This document shows positions 52,280-61,288 of a stretch of DNA of 64,000 nucleotides, piece after piece. The translations under genes and the position numbers were made by a program. The stretch is from Udaeobacter sp025935755 (GTDB lineage: Bacteria; Verrucomicrobiota; Verrucomicrobiia; Chthoniobacterales; UBA10450): NCBI GenBank assembly GCA_036278715.1, contig DASUKN010000021.1:6339-70338 (forward strand), read 5' to 3'. Each line of letters opens with the position of its first letter. Position 1 is the stretch's first letter. Below the pieces are notes generated by a model. The model made no database searches. It was not told where the DNA came from and worked only from the letters and a program-made list of their open reading frames with translations.

Positions 52280-54097
52280 GTGGCAATTCCATCAGAAACA
52301 ATCGAGCAAATCGCGGCGGCTAACGACATCGTTGACGTGATCGGCTCGTATTTTCCGCTGAAACGGGCGGGAACGAATTTCAAGGCTCTCTGCCCGTTTC
52401 ATCAGGAAAAGACGCCCTCCTTCATCGTGAGTCCGAACCGCCAGACATTTCATTGTTTTGGTTGCGGTGCTGGCGGCAGCGCTTTCCGCTTCGTGATGGA
52501 GTACGAGCACGTCGATTTTCCAAGTGCCGTACGCAAGCTCGCGGCCCGCGCTGGCATCGCCATTGTCGAAGAACGCGGCGCGCCAGATGAAAATCGGCAA
52601 TACGAAACGCGCCGCAAACTACTAAAGCTGCACGCCGATGCTGCGGAATGGTTTCACGGTAATCTCACGAAGAGAGACATCGGGGAACCTGCCCGGAAAT
52701 ATCTGAAGCAACGCGGAATTACAGGTGAGATCGCGAAGCGATGGCAGCTTGGCTATGCGCCGGATGAATGGGACGCCTTCGGGAGTTGGGCTCGCGGGCA
52801 AGGTTATGATTCGCGGGATCTCATTACCAGCGGCCTTATCAAAACGAGGGATGACGATCAAACATCAAACCTCAATCCTCAAGCATCGTATGATCGGTTT
52901 CGGGGCCGGATCATGTTTCCGATCTGCAACGATGTTGGCGAAGTGATCGCGTTTAGCGGCCGGTTATTGAAAGACGAAGAAGGCGCGGCCAAGTACCTTA
53001 ATTCGCCGGAGACGCCGCTTTTTCGAAAGGGCAATGTTCTTTTTGGGTTGCACAAGTCCAAGCGCGCACTGATCGAAGCGAATTGTGCGGTTGTTTGTGA
53101 AGGCCAGCTCGACTTGATCAGTCTGTTCGAGAGACGAGTCGCGAATGTTGTCGCGCCACAGGGAACTGCGTTCACAGAAAATCAGGCGCGCATTTTGAAG
53201 CGCTACGTCAGTGAAGTAGTCCTGTGCTTCGATTCCGATGCGGCCGGGGCCAAAGCAGTCGACCGCTCGCTCGATGCGCTTCTCGAAAATGATTTTATTG
53301 TTCGCGTCGTCGAGTTGCCGCCAGGTGAAGACCCGGATTCGCTTATCCGTCGAGATGGAAAAGAGCAATTCGAGGAACGCGTAGCAAACGCGCGCGATTT
53401 TTTTGATTACTGGATCGATCGAGAGATCGCTGGCGTGGATTTAAATTCGATGAGCTCGAAGATCCAGGCGGCGCGCAATTTGGCGACGACAGCCTCGCGA
53501 GTGCACGATCCAGTATTGCGAGGAGAGGTGATAAACAAAGTTTCAGCCCGGCTCGCGGTTGCGCCGGCCGATTTCGAATCACTGCTGTCGAAGCGCACTC
53601 GCGCCTCAGGCGGTTCGGTGAATTCATCCACGACTGAGATGCGCGCGGCGGCCAGTCCACCACATGATGTCGTTATGCTTTGCCTGCTGGCGCTGCGCGA
53701 TACGGATGCCCGCAATTTTCTTCATGCGCAGAAATGGCGCGAGATTCTCGAGCAGGTGCCGGACACAGAGATCCTAATCCGGATCCTCGACAGCGAACTC
53801 AAACCGGACGATACCGCGTCACTCAACGGCTTCATGGCTACTCTTTCGCCAGAGGAAGAACGGCTCGTTTCCACATGGCTAATGCAAAAGATGCCTACGG
53901 CTACAGAGACAGTGGTCCGAAAATGGTGGCAGGGGATCTGCCATGGTGTTGTGCGTCGCCGGTTGGAGACGGCAAAAAACCGGATCAAAGCCGCCGGGTT
54001 GAGCGCTGGTGAGGTCGTAAATTTGCAAAAACAAATTCTTGACCTGCAGGAACAGCTCCACGACTTTTGCCGGCCCGTCGGCGGAGGAGACACATAG
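52280..54097 (+). CDS. dnaG: DNA primase
   Basis: A 605-residue primase making RNA primers for replication. It starts at a GTG (52280). The N-terminal zinc ribbon has C38, H41, C59 and C62 (ALCPFHQEKT, HCFGCGAGG). The RNA polymerase core follows, with FRGRIMFPI, then the TOPRIM motifs VVCEGQLDLI and VLCFDSDAAGAKA. The C-terminal helicase-binding domain is less conserved. A short Gln/Asn/Ser run before YDRFRGRIMF (nucleotides near 52857-52890) is a repeat-like insertion. It is followed by rpoD, the classic macromolecular-synthesis pairing. Confidence 0.95.
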   Translation: MAIPSETIEQIAAANDIVDVIGSYFPLKRAGTNFKALCPFHQEKTPSFIVSPNRQTFHCFGCGAGGSAFRFVMEYEHVDFPSAVRKLAARAGIAIVEERGAPDENRQYETRRKLLKLHADAAEWFHGNLTKRDIGEPARKYLKQRGITGEIAKRWQLGYAPDEWDAFGSWARGQGYDSRDLITSGLIKTRDDDQTSNLNPQASYDRFRGRIMFPICNDVGEVIAFSGRLLKDEEGAAKYLNSPETPLFRKGNVLFGLHKSKRALIEANCAVVCEGQLDLISLFERRVANVVAPQGTAFTENQARILKRYVSEVVLCFDSDAAGAKAVDRSLDALLENDFIVRVVELPPGEDPDSLIRRDGKEQFEERVANARDFFDYWIDREIAGVDLNSMSSKIQAARNLATTASRVHDPVLRGEVINKVSARLAVAPADFESLLSKRTRASGGSVNSSTTEMRAAASPPHDVVMLCLLALRDTDARNFLHAQKWREILEQVPDTEILIRILDSELKPDDTASLNGFMATLSPEEERLVSTWLMQKMPTATETVVRKWWQGICHGVVRRRLETAKNRIKAAGLSAGEVVNLQKQILDLQEQLHDFCRPVGGGDT

Positions 54098-56000
54098 GTC
54101 TCTTCAAATAGAGTGTGGCAAGCCGAAGGTCTTAGACCAAATCCTTAACCGAACAAACTTGGCAAGGCATTCGAAACGAAAGGGGGGCAGCCGACAGTCG
54201 TCGGCTCGTCGGCTTAAAAGCAGCCGAAACCGGAGCGTACCGAAAAAGCGTTTGAATTCACAAAGAAATCACAGCGAGGCGGCGCGCGGCTCTGTTCGCA
54301 AGCGCGCCCGTATCAAGTCTTCTTCACTTAAAGGGAACCATAATGGGTCGCTCTCCGTGCCAACGGTGGGAGTAACGGGCCTGTATTCTTCGGTTGAAGT
54401 TCAAGCCCGCATTCGGGAGCTGATCAAGCTGGCGAAAGAACAAGGTTATCTCACGTTCGACGATCTGAATGAGGCGTTACCGGAAGGAATCACCGATGCT
54501 GACGAACTCGACCTGATTCTGACACGTCTGCGTCGCCTGGAGATTGACATCATTGAGGCCTCCGAGGTTGACCGTTACAGAGACGGTAAAAAAGACGTCG
54601 ATGATGAAGAAGAGGAAGAAGAAGGGAGAGCGACACCCAAGGTTGATATCCTTGATGACCCGGTGCGAATGTATCTCAAGCAGATGGGACAGGTTCCGCT
54701 GCTGACCCGGGACCAGGAAGTCCAGATCTCGAAGCGAATCGAGGAGGCTGAAGCGATGGTTCAAAAACAACTCAGTCGCTTCGGCTTTGTTGCCCGCGGG
54801 CATTTGGATCTCGCTGAGAAACTCATTGAAGGTCGCGAGCGCTTCGATCGCGTTATCCTCGATAAGAAAATCGAGAGTCGCGAACGATACATGAAGCACC
54901 TGCCGCGATTGTGTAAGCAGGTAGGGCAGTTGAGCGTGTCCATTAACCGGCATTTCTCAGAAGTTGGTCTTTCAAAGAAAACGTCGCAAAAGGGCAGGGC
55001 ACTCCAACGGACGATGGCGACCCTGCAGAAGATTTATCCTCGCTTTTACTTCAAGCAGCGGGTTACCGAAGAATTTGTACATCTTGCCGACGAGGCGCAT
55101 CACACATCGCTGTATCTTCAGACCGAGCTCGCCAAGAATCCTCGCGGCAAAAAACGGCGGCTGCAGCTCGAGAACAAGATGCGCGATTTGGAAGCCAGCT
55201 TGTGGTTTTCGCTTTCCGATTATTCCGAAGAATATCGGACGCTGAAAACCTGGCTACGCCAGGCATTCAAGGCCAAAACCGAAATGGTCGAAGCCAATCT
55301 TCGTCTGGTTATTTCAATCGCAAAGAAGTACACCAATCGCGGTTTGTCGTTTCTCGACCTGATCCAGGAAGGGAACATGGGACTGATGAAGGCTGTCGAG
55401 AAATTCGAGTATCGGCGCGGCTACAAGTTTTCAACTTATGCGACGTGGTGGATTCGACAGGCGATTACCCGATCGATTGCCGACCAGGCGCGCACCATTC
55501 GGATTCCGGTGCACATGATCGAGACGATCAACAAACTCCTACGCGTGCAAAAGCAACTGGTACAGGAATACGGCCGCGAACCCACTCCTGAGGAAGTTGC
55601 TGAAGAAGTATTGCTTCCGGTGGATCGTGTCCGGGCTGTGCTAAAAATGGCTCAGCAGCCAATATCTCTGCAGTCGCCCGTGGGCGAAAGCGAGGAGACC
55701 AATTTCGGCGATTTCATCGAAGATCGAGGTGCCGAAAACCCGAGTGACATGACTGCGATCGTCTTACTCAAGGAGAAGATCAAGGATGTCCTAGAAACAC
55801 TCACCGACCGGGAACGGCAAGTCCTCGAGCAGCGATTCGGTCTCGTGGACGGATACAGCCGAACCTTGGAAGAAGTCGGCCGACAATTCCAAGTCACTCG
55901 CGAGCGAATCCGCCAGATCGAAGCAAAGGCGTTGCGCAAAATGCGGCATCCCACCAGGATTCGGCAGCTGGAAGGTTTTCTTGAAGCGCCGGGAATTTGA
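54039..56000 (+). CDS. rpoD: RNA polymerase primary sigma factor (sigma-70)
   Basis: The housekeeping sigma factor, up to 653 residues. Region 1.1 (SSVEVQARIRELIKLAKEQG then YLTFDDLNEALPEG) starts at about 54379. Region 1.2 is DPVRMYLKQMGQVPLLTRDQ, regions 2.1-2.4 run from MVEANLRLVISIAKKYTNRG through YKFSTYATWWIRQAITRSIA, and the region 4.2 helix-turn-helix is LEEVGRQFQVTRERIRQIEA. A Glu run (DDEEEEEEG) lies between 1.1 and 1.2. The start is uncertain. ATG 54039 overlaps dnaG by 59 bases and adds a Lys/Arg/Ser-rich tail; GTG 54357 would give 547 residues. An 18-base hairpin, AGCCGAC/GTCGGCT at 54189-54206, lies in that disputed part. Confidence 0.95.
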   Translation: MTCRNSSTTFAGPSAEETHRSLQIECGKPKVLDQILNRTNLARHSKRKGGSRQSSARRLKSSRNRSVPKKRLNSQRNHSEAARGSVRKRARIKSSSLKGNHNGSLSVPTVGVTGLYSSVEVQARIRELIKLAKEQGYLTFDDLNEALPEGITDADELDLILTRLRRLEIDIIEASEVDRYRDGKKDVDDEEEEEEGRATPKVDILDDPVRMYLKQMGQVPLLTRDQEVQISKRIEEAEAMVQKQLSRFGFVARGHLDLAEKLIEGRERFDRVILDKKIESRERYMKHLPRLCKQVGQLSVSINRHFSEVGLSKKTSQKGRALQRTMATLQKIYPRFYFKQRVTEEFVHLADEAHHTSLYLQTELAKNPRGKKRRLQLENKMRDLEASLWFSLSDYSEEYRTLKTWLRQAFKAKTEMVEANLRLVISIAKKYTNRGLSFLDLIQEGNMGLMKAVEKFEYRRGYKFSTYATWWIRQAITRSIADQARTIRIPVHMIETINKLLRVQKQLVQEYGREPTPEEVAEEVLLPVDRVRAVLKMAQQPISLQSPVGESEETNFGDFIEDRGAENPSDMTAIVLLKEKIKDVLETLTDRERQVLEQRFGLVDGYSRTLEEVGRQFQVTRERIRQIEAKALRKMRHPTRIRQLEGFLEAPGI

Positions 56001-56065
56001 TCATAATTTCGAGCGCGTTGGAGCGCAACTTCGAGGAATGCAGGCTGTTGAATCGATTGGACAAC

Positions 56066-56419
56066 ATGGAACCTCAAGATGACAAAGAGCTATGGGATGT
56101 TCTAGGCCGGCTTCCTGAGCCCACGCTTTCGCCATTTTTTGCCCGGGACGTCCTGAGGGAAATTCGGCAGAAGCCGGATTATTTCGAGCGGCTGCGGAAT
56201 TGGTTCAGCGTGCGAAAGATGGTTGGAGCGTCTGCTGTTACAGCGGTCGTTGCTGCACTCGCTCTTGTCACGCATTATCCTGGTCCGCGTACAACGTCTT
56301 CCAGCGACTCAGATGTAGTGGCCAAAGTCGATCCACAGGATTATGACGTCGTGGCTGATCTGGATGAACTGATCGCCTGGGATGAAAATAACGTGTGGGA
56401 CGATAAGCCGACCTTGTAA
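56066..56419 (+). CDS. small single-span membrane protein following rpoD
   Basis: A 117-residue protein from ATG 56066 (MEPQDDKELWDVLGRLPEPT). An N-terminal soluble helical part with PFFARDVLREIR precedes one membrane helix (MVGASAVTAVVAALALVTHY), and the C-terminal tail is acidic (VVADLDELIAWDENN). The pattern resembles small anti-sigma-like proteins that follow ECF sigma genes in Verrucomicrobia. Here it follows the primary sigma gene by 65 bases, so an anti-sigma role is only suggested. It overlaps the next gene by 38 bases. Confidence 0.7.
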   Translation: MEPQDDKELWDVLGRLPEPTLSPFFARDVLREIRQKPDYFERLRNWFSVRKMVGASAVTAVVAALALVTHYPGPRTTSSSDSDVVAKVDPQDYDVVADLDELIAWDENNVWDDKPTL

Positions 56420-57005
56420 ATTATTCGTTGGCTTGGTCGCTCTGGTTTTGTGTAGCGCTGTCTCACAAGCGCGGGCGCAACAACAGCATCGTGCCCCGAT
56501 TAACCGCCCGGCGCCTATGGCACCCCATGGGCCTCCGCCGATGGCTGCGCCGCACGGGCCGCCAGGAGGTCAACCTCATGGGCCACCTGCGCGTCAGCCC
56601 CAGGGAGGGCCTTCAGGACAGAGCGTGCGGGAACGCTGGCTCGCGATGCCGCCGGATGCCCGCCAGAATTTCCAGCGCAACGCTCAGATTTGGAATCAGA
56701 TGAGTCCCGAGCAGCGCAATCTTATGCGTCAGCGCGAGACCATGCGTCGGCAAATGATTACGCGCGAAGCCGACGCGGCAGTTCGTGATTCAGGTCTCCA
56801 ACTGAGTCCACAGGAGCGAGCTCGATTCGAATCTCGGTACATCCAGGAACGCCGGAAAGTCGAACAGACTCTACGGCAACAAATCGAAATCGAGAGGCAA
56901 AAAGAAATACCCGCATTGATTCAACAGTTGAGAAAAGAGTTCCAGCTGGATGAGCCGGCCAAAGGTTCTGCCAAACCGGCGCCTTCGGCAAAATCGGGAA
57001 AGTAA
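56382..57005 (+). CDS. exported DUF3106-like helical protein
   Basis: A 207-residue exported protein with a signal peptide (LFVGLVALVLCSAVSQARAQ), then a Pro/Gly/His-rich spacer (APHGPPPMAAPHGPPGG-like). A helical domain follows with VRERWLAMPPDARQNFQRNA and QIWNQMSPEQRNLMRQRE. The latter pattern, repeated W-x-x-M(S/P)PEQR turns, is seen in DUF3106 proteins, which are Spy/CpxP-like in style. The ending is Lys/Ala/Pro-rich. Start ATG 56382 overlaps the preceding gene. Sigma factor, single-span protein and DUF3106 protein in a row is a recurring order in the phylum. Confidence 0.75.
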   Translation: MKITCGTISRPCKLFVGLVALVLCSAVSQARAQQQHRAPINRPAPMAPHGPPPMAAPHGPPGGQPHGPPARQPQGGPSGQSVRERWLAMPPDARQNFQRNAQIWNQMSPEQRNLMRQRETMRRQMITREADAAVRDSGLQLSPQERARFESRYIQERRKVEQTLRQQIEIERQKEIPALIQQLRKEFQLDEPAKGSAKPAPSAKSGK

Positions 57006-57046
57006 ATCGCCGCGTTGCGTGCCTTCGAGGATGCGGCGAGCTGTCG

Positions 57047-57084
57047 CTAAAAAATCAGGCTGGCTCGATAGCGTCGAGCCAGCC
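57047..57084 (-). terminator. Rho-independent terminator of the 57109-57354 gene
   Basis: GGCTGGCTCGA at 57058-57068 and TCGAGCCAGCC at 57074-57084 form a perfect 11-bp stem with a 5-base loop. On the minus strand it is followed by TGATTTTTT. It lies 25 bases beyond the stop of the small Tyr-rich gene. The plus-strand DUF3106-like gene may also use the stem. Confidence 0.88.
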
Positions 57085-57108
57085 CGGTGTGGCTACTCCG
57101 GTCAAACT

Positions 57109-57354
57109 TTAGTGCCGGTAATGGTAGGGATGATGATTGCGGTAATAACGATGCCCGCCGTACCAGTAGTACGGTCGGTAGTACGCACGATAATACGGTC
57201 CGTAGTACCGGTACGGATAATAGTAGCTATACGGATAGTATCCGTAATAACCGGGACCGAAGCCGATACTGAAGTAAACTTGAGCATCAGAACGCGTGGT
57301 CCCTGCAAACATCAATCCCCCAGCCACGACGGCAATCAACAGAAGTTTCTTCAT
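57109..57354 (-). CDS. small secreted Tyr/His/Gly-rich protein
   Basis: An 81-residue precursor. ATG 57354 has a good AGGAGG Shine-Dalgarno at 57361-57366. The signal peptide is MKKLLLIAVVAGGLMFAGTT. The ~50-residue mature part is almost entirely Tyr, Pro, Gly, Arg and His (YYPYSYYYPYRYYG-like, ending HHPYHYRH). It resembles the Tyr-rich middles of the genes at 5437 and 6498 but lacks the wall-binding domain. Function is unknown; structural or metal-binding roles are possible. The terminator at 57047-57084 confirms a short independent transcript. Confidence 0.75.
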   Translation of the reverse strand: MKKLLLIAVVAGGLMFAGTTRSDAQVYFSIGFGPGYYGYYPYSYYYPYRYYGPYYRAYYRPYYWYGGHRYYRNHHPYHYRH

Positions 57355-57368
57355 GATTGACCTCCTGT

Positions 57369-58436
57369 TCATTTAACAAATGAATCGCTGGGAAGTTTCG
57401 TGGTTTGTCCGCAGCCCGGAACGCTCGGATAGCCTGTAATCGCAACAGTTTGACCAATTTGTTCGTACTCGACATCGCGCAAAAATAACGCATCAGCAGT
57501 TTTTCCTGCTCCTTTTCCGGGAAACGCAATAACGGGTCCTCCCGTCAAGATTGGCCCTAAATAGATTTGCACTTTATCGATCAACCGCTGGTCGAGCGCC
57601 TCACCGAGAATTTCGCCGCCGCCCTCGATCAACACGCTCGTGATATTGCGTTGCCCCAAATCCTTCAGTGCCGATTGCAGGGATTTTCGTTTATAGATCA
57701 AAGTTCGCGCTGCAAATTTGTCCGACAAGACGTGAGCCTGTCGCGGCAACCGGCCTGAGCGGGTCAGCACAACTCGCCAGGGTTGATGCGCCCGCCGGAC
57801 ACCGCGGACGGTTAAGCGTGGATTATCGACTCGAATCGTTTCCGCTCCGACGAGCACTGCGTCTACCGACGCGCGCAGCCGGTTTGCGTGAAGTCGGGCA
57901 TCGCGTCCGGTGATCCATCGCGACTCCTTAGGCGGGCGTGTCAGCCGTCCATCGAGAGACATGCCGCACTTTGCGATCACAAAGGGCTTCCCTGCCACGA
58001 TCCATCTGTTGAACGCTTCATTCAGTCGCGTGCACTCTTCTGCCAGGATCCCCTCGCTTACCCGGACCCCTGCGGTTCGCAACTCGACGATACCCCTGCC
58101 CGAATGCCGCGGATTCGGGTCCGTTGCGCCGAGGACTACGTGTCTGATTCCAGCCTTGATTATCGCAGCGGTGCACGGCGCGGTGCGGCCCGCGGTCGAA
58201 CACGGTTCCAACGTTATGTAAAGCGTAGCCCGCGCGGGAACCGGTGCATCAAAATTGCGAAGGCATTCAACTTCAGCATGAGCGGATCCTGCTTCCCGGT
58301 GATGTCCTTTCGCCGCTATGCGATTATCGATGACCAGCACGGCGCCTACTGCAGGATTCGGACTCGTTAGGCCCAGCGCTTTTTTCGCTTCGCTCAGGGC
58401 AACGCGCATGAATCTTTCGTCCCGGCCAGTTGTCAT
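57369..58436 (-). CDS. ribD: bifunctional riboflavin deaminase/reductase
   Basis: A 355-residue two-domain enzyme carrying out the second and third steps of riboflavin synthesis. The start at ATG 58436 gives MTTGRDERFMRVALSEAKKA. The deaminase has zinc ligands His53 (with Glu55 in SAHAEVE), Cys79 and Cys88 in EPCSTAGRTAPC. The C-terminal reductase starts FVIAKCGMSLDGRL and includes SRWITGRDARLHANRLRASV and VLIEGGGEILG. No riboflavin (FMN) switch is seen upstream; tRNA-Arg lies there instead. Other rib genes are absent from the window. Confidence 0.94.
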   Translation of the reverse strand: MTTGRDERFMRVALSEAKKALGLTSPNPAVGAVLVIDNRIAAKGHHREAGSAHAEVECLRNFDAPVPARATLYITLEPCSTAGRTAPCTAAIIKAGIRHVVLGATDPNPRHSGRGIVELRTAGVRVSEGILAEECTRLNEAFNRWIVAGKPFVIAKCGMSLDGRLTRPPKESRWITGRDARLHANRLRASVDAVLVGAETIRVDNPRLTVRGVRRAHQPWRVVLTRSGRLPRQAHVLSDKFAARTLIYKRKSLQSALKDLGQRNITSVLIEGGGEILGEALDQRLIDKVQIYLGPILTGGPVIAFPGKGAGKTADALFLRDVEYEQIGQTVAITGYPSVPGCGQTTKLPSDSFVK

Positions 58437-58454
58437 GATGGAGAGAATCAACAA

Positions 58455-58528
58455 CGTGCCTGGAGGGATTCGAACCCCCAACCTTCTGATCCGAAGTCAG
58501 AAGCTCTATCCGGTTGAGCTACAGGCAC
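58455..58528 (-). tRNA. tRNA-Arg(TCG)
   Basis: On the minus strand GTGCCTG...CAGGCAC forms the acceptor stem, TAGCTCAACCGGATAGAGC the D arm and GGGGGTTCGAATCCCTC the T arm. The anticodon stem TCTGA/TCAGA encloses CTTCGGA, so the anticodon is TCG, reading CGA. The CCA end is not encoded (GTTG follows). It lies 19 bases upstream of the ribD start on the same strand. Confidence 0.95.
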
Positions 58529-58572
58529 TGGTTAAATGTGAATTCTCTATTTCACACCAGTACCGTCACCCG

Positions 58573-60927
58573 TCAAAAGCTCAGCGAAATGCCCCCGTAA
58601 CCGCTCAGACGCGGCGCGGGCTCAATGCCGTTCGCGAATACGCGATTATAATATTTCGCGTCGGTTAGATTCGAGATTCCGGCAATCAAACGCAGATATT
58701 TATTGAGGTAAAGCTCTCCCGAAAGGTTGAAAACACTGTAGGGCGGAATGTGTGCTTTCGGGATTGACGGGCTCCCAATATTAGTGTCCTGCCAGAACTG
58801 CTGGGAGACGTAAACTGCAGTCAAAGCGATGTTGAAACAGTGCTCTCTTTGGAAGGAAATCCCACCCTTCAACACGAGGTCGGGCGCAAACGCCGGCGTA
58901 TTGCCGACGAGTGTTCTATCTTCTCCAGGCTGAAGGAGAGCGCTTTCCGTAAATTCCGCATCGAGCAACTGCACATTGCTGAAGGCGATTAACTTGTATG
59001 GGCGATAATCGGTGGGCAACACGCCGGGCACAGGTGCGGCTTTGGAATCGATGACTGCTTTGTAGGGCCCAGGTTGCACCTCGAGTGCTGGCGGGTGTTG
59101 GAAGGGCGCCAGAAAATCGTAGTAGAGCTCGCCTTCCAAGCCGCGGTGGCGAGTGCTCCCAGTGTTCAGGATGATGAAATCAGTGTTGCTGATGTTTTGG
59201 GTCTCGGTTCTGTTGTCGAATAACATCCAAAACAGGCCGACATCGTACCAAAATCCTTTGTAGGGCGTACCATGCACTCCTAATTCGAAGTCCAGAGATT
59301 CAAACGGGTCGGGTATACTTTCACCGAAAGCGATGGTGCGGGTGGTTCCAGCGATGTCGAAGAACCGCGTCGGTCGCCAACCCGAAGACGCGCTGAAGTA
59401 AGTCTCATTGCGATTGCCGAAATCATTGCCCATTCCGAACCCCCAGAGCGGAATCCAATGATCGGCACTGATACTCGCCGGTCCGGTAGGAGGCACGGTG
59501 GCCAGCCACGGCGCATGCGTCGAATCAACTTCCACCGTTTCATGATCAAGCCGGAACGATCCCACCATGTGAAATTTTCCAATACGAACAAGATCTTCTA
59601 TGAAGAACGCCTGGTAGTCTGCCGTCCGCGATTGGTCGAGAGGGATGATGTCGGAAGTCGATCCGCGAGATGCGTACAAAAAATCCGGTCCGCTGTTTTC
59701 CTCGTTAAGCGTGTATCTGATGAATGGGGCGTCGCCGTGATAAACAACGCCGCCAAAGGTTAAAGCGCTGCCTTTGAAAATGCTGTCGTCTCCCCACAGT
59801 TTGCGGAAGCGTACGTCAGCTCCACCATTGTTGAATGTTTCGTAACCGAAGGTGGTACTTGTAGGAAAGGGATGAGGCGCGCCCGGGTTCAGGTTTGCTG
59901 CGGTGCGCGCGTCGATTTCCTGATGGGTGAACCAACCTTTCGCCAGCAACAGCCAGCCTTGTCCGAAGTCACGCTGGTAACTGAGAATGGTAGTGTAACG
60001 ATCAACCCAGTTGTTGTTATATGGCGTAAACGAAAAATTGGGGTCGTTCACCCATTGTTTGTACGGGATGCGTCCCGGATCTCCACCGTCGAAGCGACTG
60101 GAATAAAATTCCAGTGACAACAACTGGTGCTCGTCAGGTCTCCAACCCAAATACAGGTCCGTTTGCCAAATATCATATTGGCTGTTGTCGCGCTGCCCGT
60201 CGGCCCGTACGTACCCGCCGTCGAGTCGAAATTCCAATGGGCCCATGGCTTCCTGAATCACGTTGTAGGTGGAATAATAGCCGTAACCACCGCCAATCTG
60301 TTCGGTGTAGAAATTCCACGGCGACCCTGGCTCAGGACGTTTGCTTATGAAGTTAACGACTGGCGCTGGCTCCGGCCCGTAAAGCAAGCTGCTACCGCCG
60401 CGGATGAATTGAATCTCTCTTATGCTTTGTGGAAACGGCAGGTAGTAAAGAGTAGGGAACCCAATCCAATCACTCATGAGCGGCAGGCCGTCTCTCAGCA
60501 CAAGAGTGAATTCCGATTCCTGAGGATTGCCCAGTCCACGATAGTTAAAATTAAATTGTCCCGGCGTGTGCTGCTCGGTGATCAGGAATCCAGGAGCTTT
60601 GACGAAAAGCTCCTGCTCGTTGTTATTTTCCACCGGCGGCTGTTGGTCGAGCTTTATCACGGTCGCCTTCTTTGTGACGGTAATTTCCGTGCCGGCTACT
60701 TCGGGCATGATGTGCTGACGCATCTCCCTGAAATTGTCATGAGGCGTCGGAGTTGCCACGGCCTCAGCCGTGACAACGACCCCGCTTACATCTGCGGTCT
60801 GGGCCGCGATGGGCTGGCGTATAGATAAAAAAACAACCAGCGTTGCAATAACAATCAGCCACGGTTGGTTAGGAAATGACTCGGAGTGCGCCGAGAGGCG
60901 CCGTGCGGATTTACGATCTTTAGACAT
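58573..60927 (-). CDS. TonB-dependent outer-membrane receptor
   Basis: A 784-residue receptor, likely for iron chelates. The membrane-like signal (PWLIVIATLVVFLSIRQPIAA) follows an unusually long basic N terminus, so the true start may be slightly different from ATG 60927. The plug domain has ITVTKKATVIKLDQQ, a PGFLITEQHTPGQFNFNYRG segment, VLRDGLPLMSDW and IQFIRGGSSLLYGPEPAPVV. The rest is a 22-stranded barrel and ends in GYGGISLSF with a terminal Phe. The plug resembles FecA-like receptors, but the substrate cannot be fixed. No TonB, FecR or sigma partner is adjacent. Confidence 0.9.
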   Translation of the reverse strand: MSKDRKSARRLSAHSESFPNQPWLIVIATLVVFLSIRQPIAAQTADVSGVVVTAEAVATPTPHDNFREMRQHIMPEVAGTEITVTKKATVIKLDQQPPVENNNEQELFVKAPGFLITEQHTPGQFNFNYRGLGNPQESEFTLVLRDGLPLMSDWIGFPTLYYLPFPQSIREIQFIRGGSSLLYGPEPAPVVNFISKRPEPGSPWNFYTEQIGGGYGYYSTYNVIQEAMGPLEFRLDGGYVRADGQRDNSQYDIWQTDLYLGWRPDEHQLLSLEFYSSRFDGGDPGRIPYKQWVNDPNFSFTPYNNNWVDRYTTILSYQRDFGQGWLLLAKGWFTHQEIDARTAANLNPGAPHPFPTSTTFGYETFNNGGADVRFRKLWGDDSIFKGSALTFGGVVYHGDAPFIRYTLNEENSGPDFLYASRGSTSDIIPLDQSRTADYQAFFIEDLVRIGKFHMVGSFRLDHETVEVDSTHAPWLATVPPTGPASISADHWIPLWGFGMGNDFGNRNETYFSASSGWRPTRFFDIAGTTRTIAFGESIPDPFESLDFELGVHGTPYKGFWYDVGLFWMLFDNRTETQNISNTDFIILNTGSTRHRGLEGELYYDFLAPFQHPPALEVQPGPYKAVIDSKAAPVPGVLPTDYRPYKLIAFSNVQLLDAEFTESALLQPGEDRTLVGNTPAFAPDLVLKGGISFQREHCFNIALTAVYVSQQFWQDTNIGSPSIPKAHIPPYSVFNLSGELYLNKYLRLIAGISNLTDAKYYNRVFANGIEPAPRLSGYGGISLSF

Positions 60928-61088
60928 TGCGCGCGCGAGATTACAGATTCGTAATCTCTCCACGCAAGAAAAAAATTACGAACTTGCAAGAATTTCAAGC
61001 GCCCATCCTTAAGGAACGCTGCCCCATTTGGCCGCGGCGTTGCAGCTGCGCTCCTGGATCTTCGTTGAATCCGAAGTTTCAAACACTG

Positions 61089-61161
61089 GGTGGCCGACGG
61101 GACTCGAACCCGCAACAACCAGAACCACAATCTGGGGCTCTACCATTGAGCTACGGCCACC
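61089..61161 (-). tRNA. tRNA-His(GTG)
   Basis: On the minus strand GTGGCCG pairs with CGGCCAC as the acceptor stem; the anticodon stem CCAGA/TCTGG encloses TTGTGGT, giving anticodon GTG. The extra G at position -1 is encoded and faces a C at position 73, the identity pair of histidine tRNA. The T arm GCGGGTTCGAGTCCCG is standard and the CCA end is not encoded. Confidence 0.96.
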
Positions 61162-61288
61162 ACAAAATTGCGAGAAACAGAGTCTAAGATTCTCGTTCCT
61201 CTTTGCAAACAAAGGGCTCGACTTTTCCCGTGCGGTCCACTAATTGTCAGCGCCGGTGGACCGGAAACCTCTCCCCAGGCGGTTTGGT

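Noticed and set aside
58318..58668. Open frame running through tRNA-Arg with GGIRTPNLLIRSQK-like sequence
   Set aside because: This is the well-known false protein made by translating across a tRNA gene; the same applies to 61028-61243 over tRNA-His.
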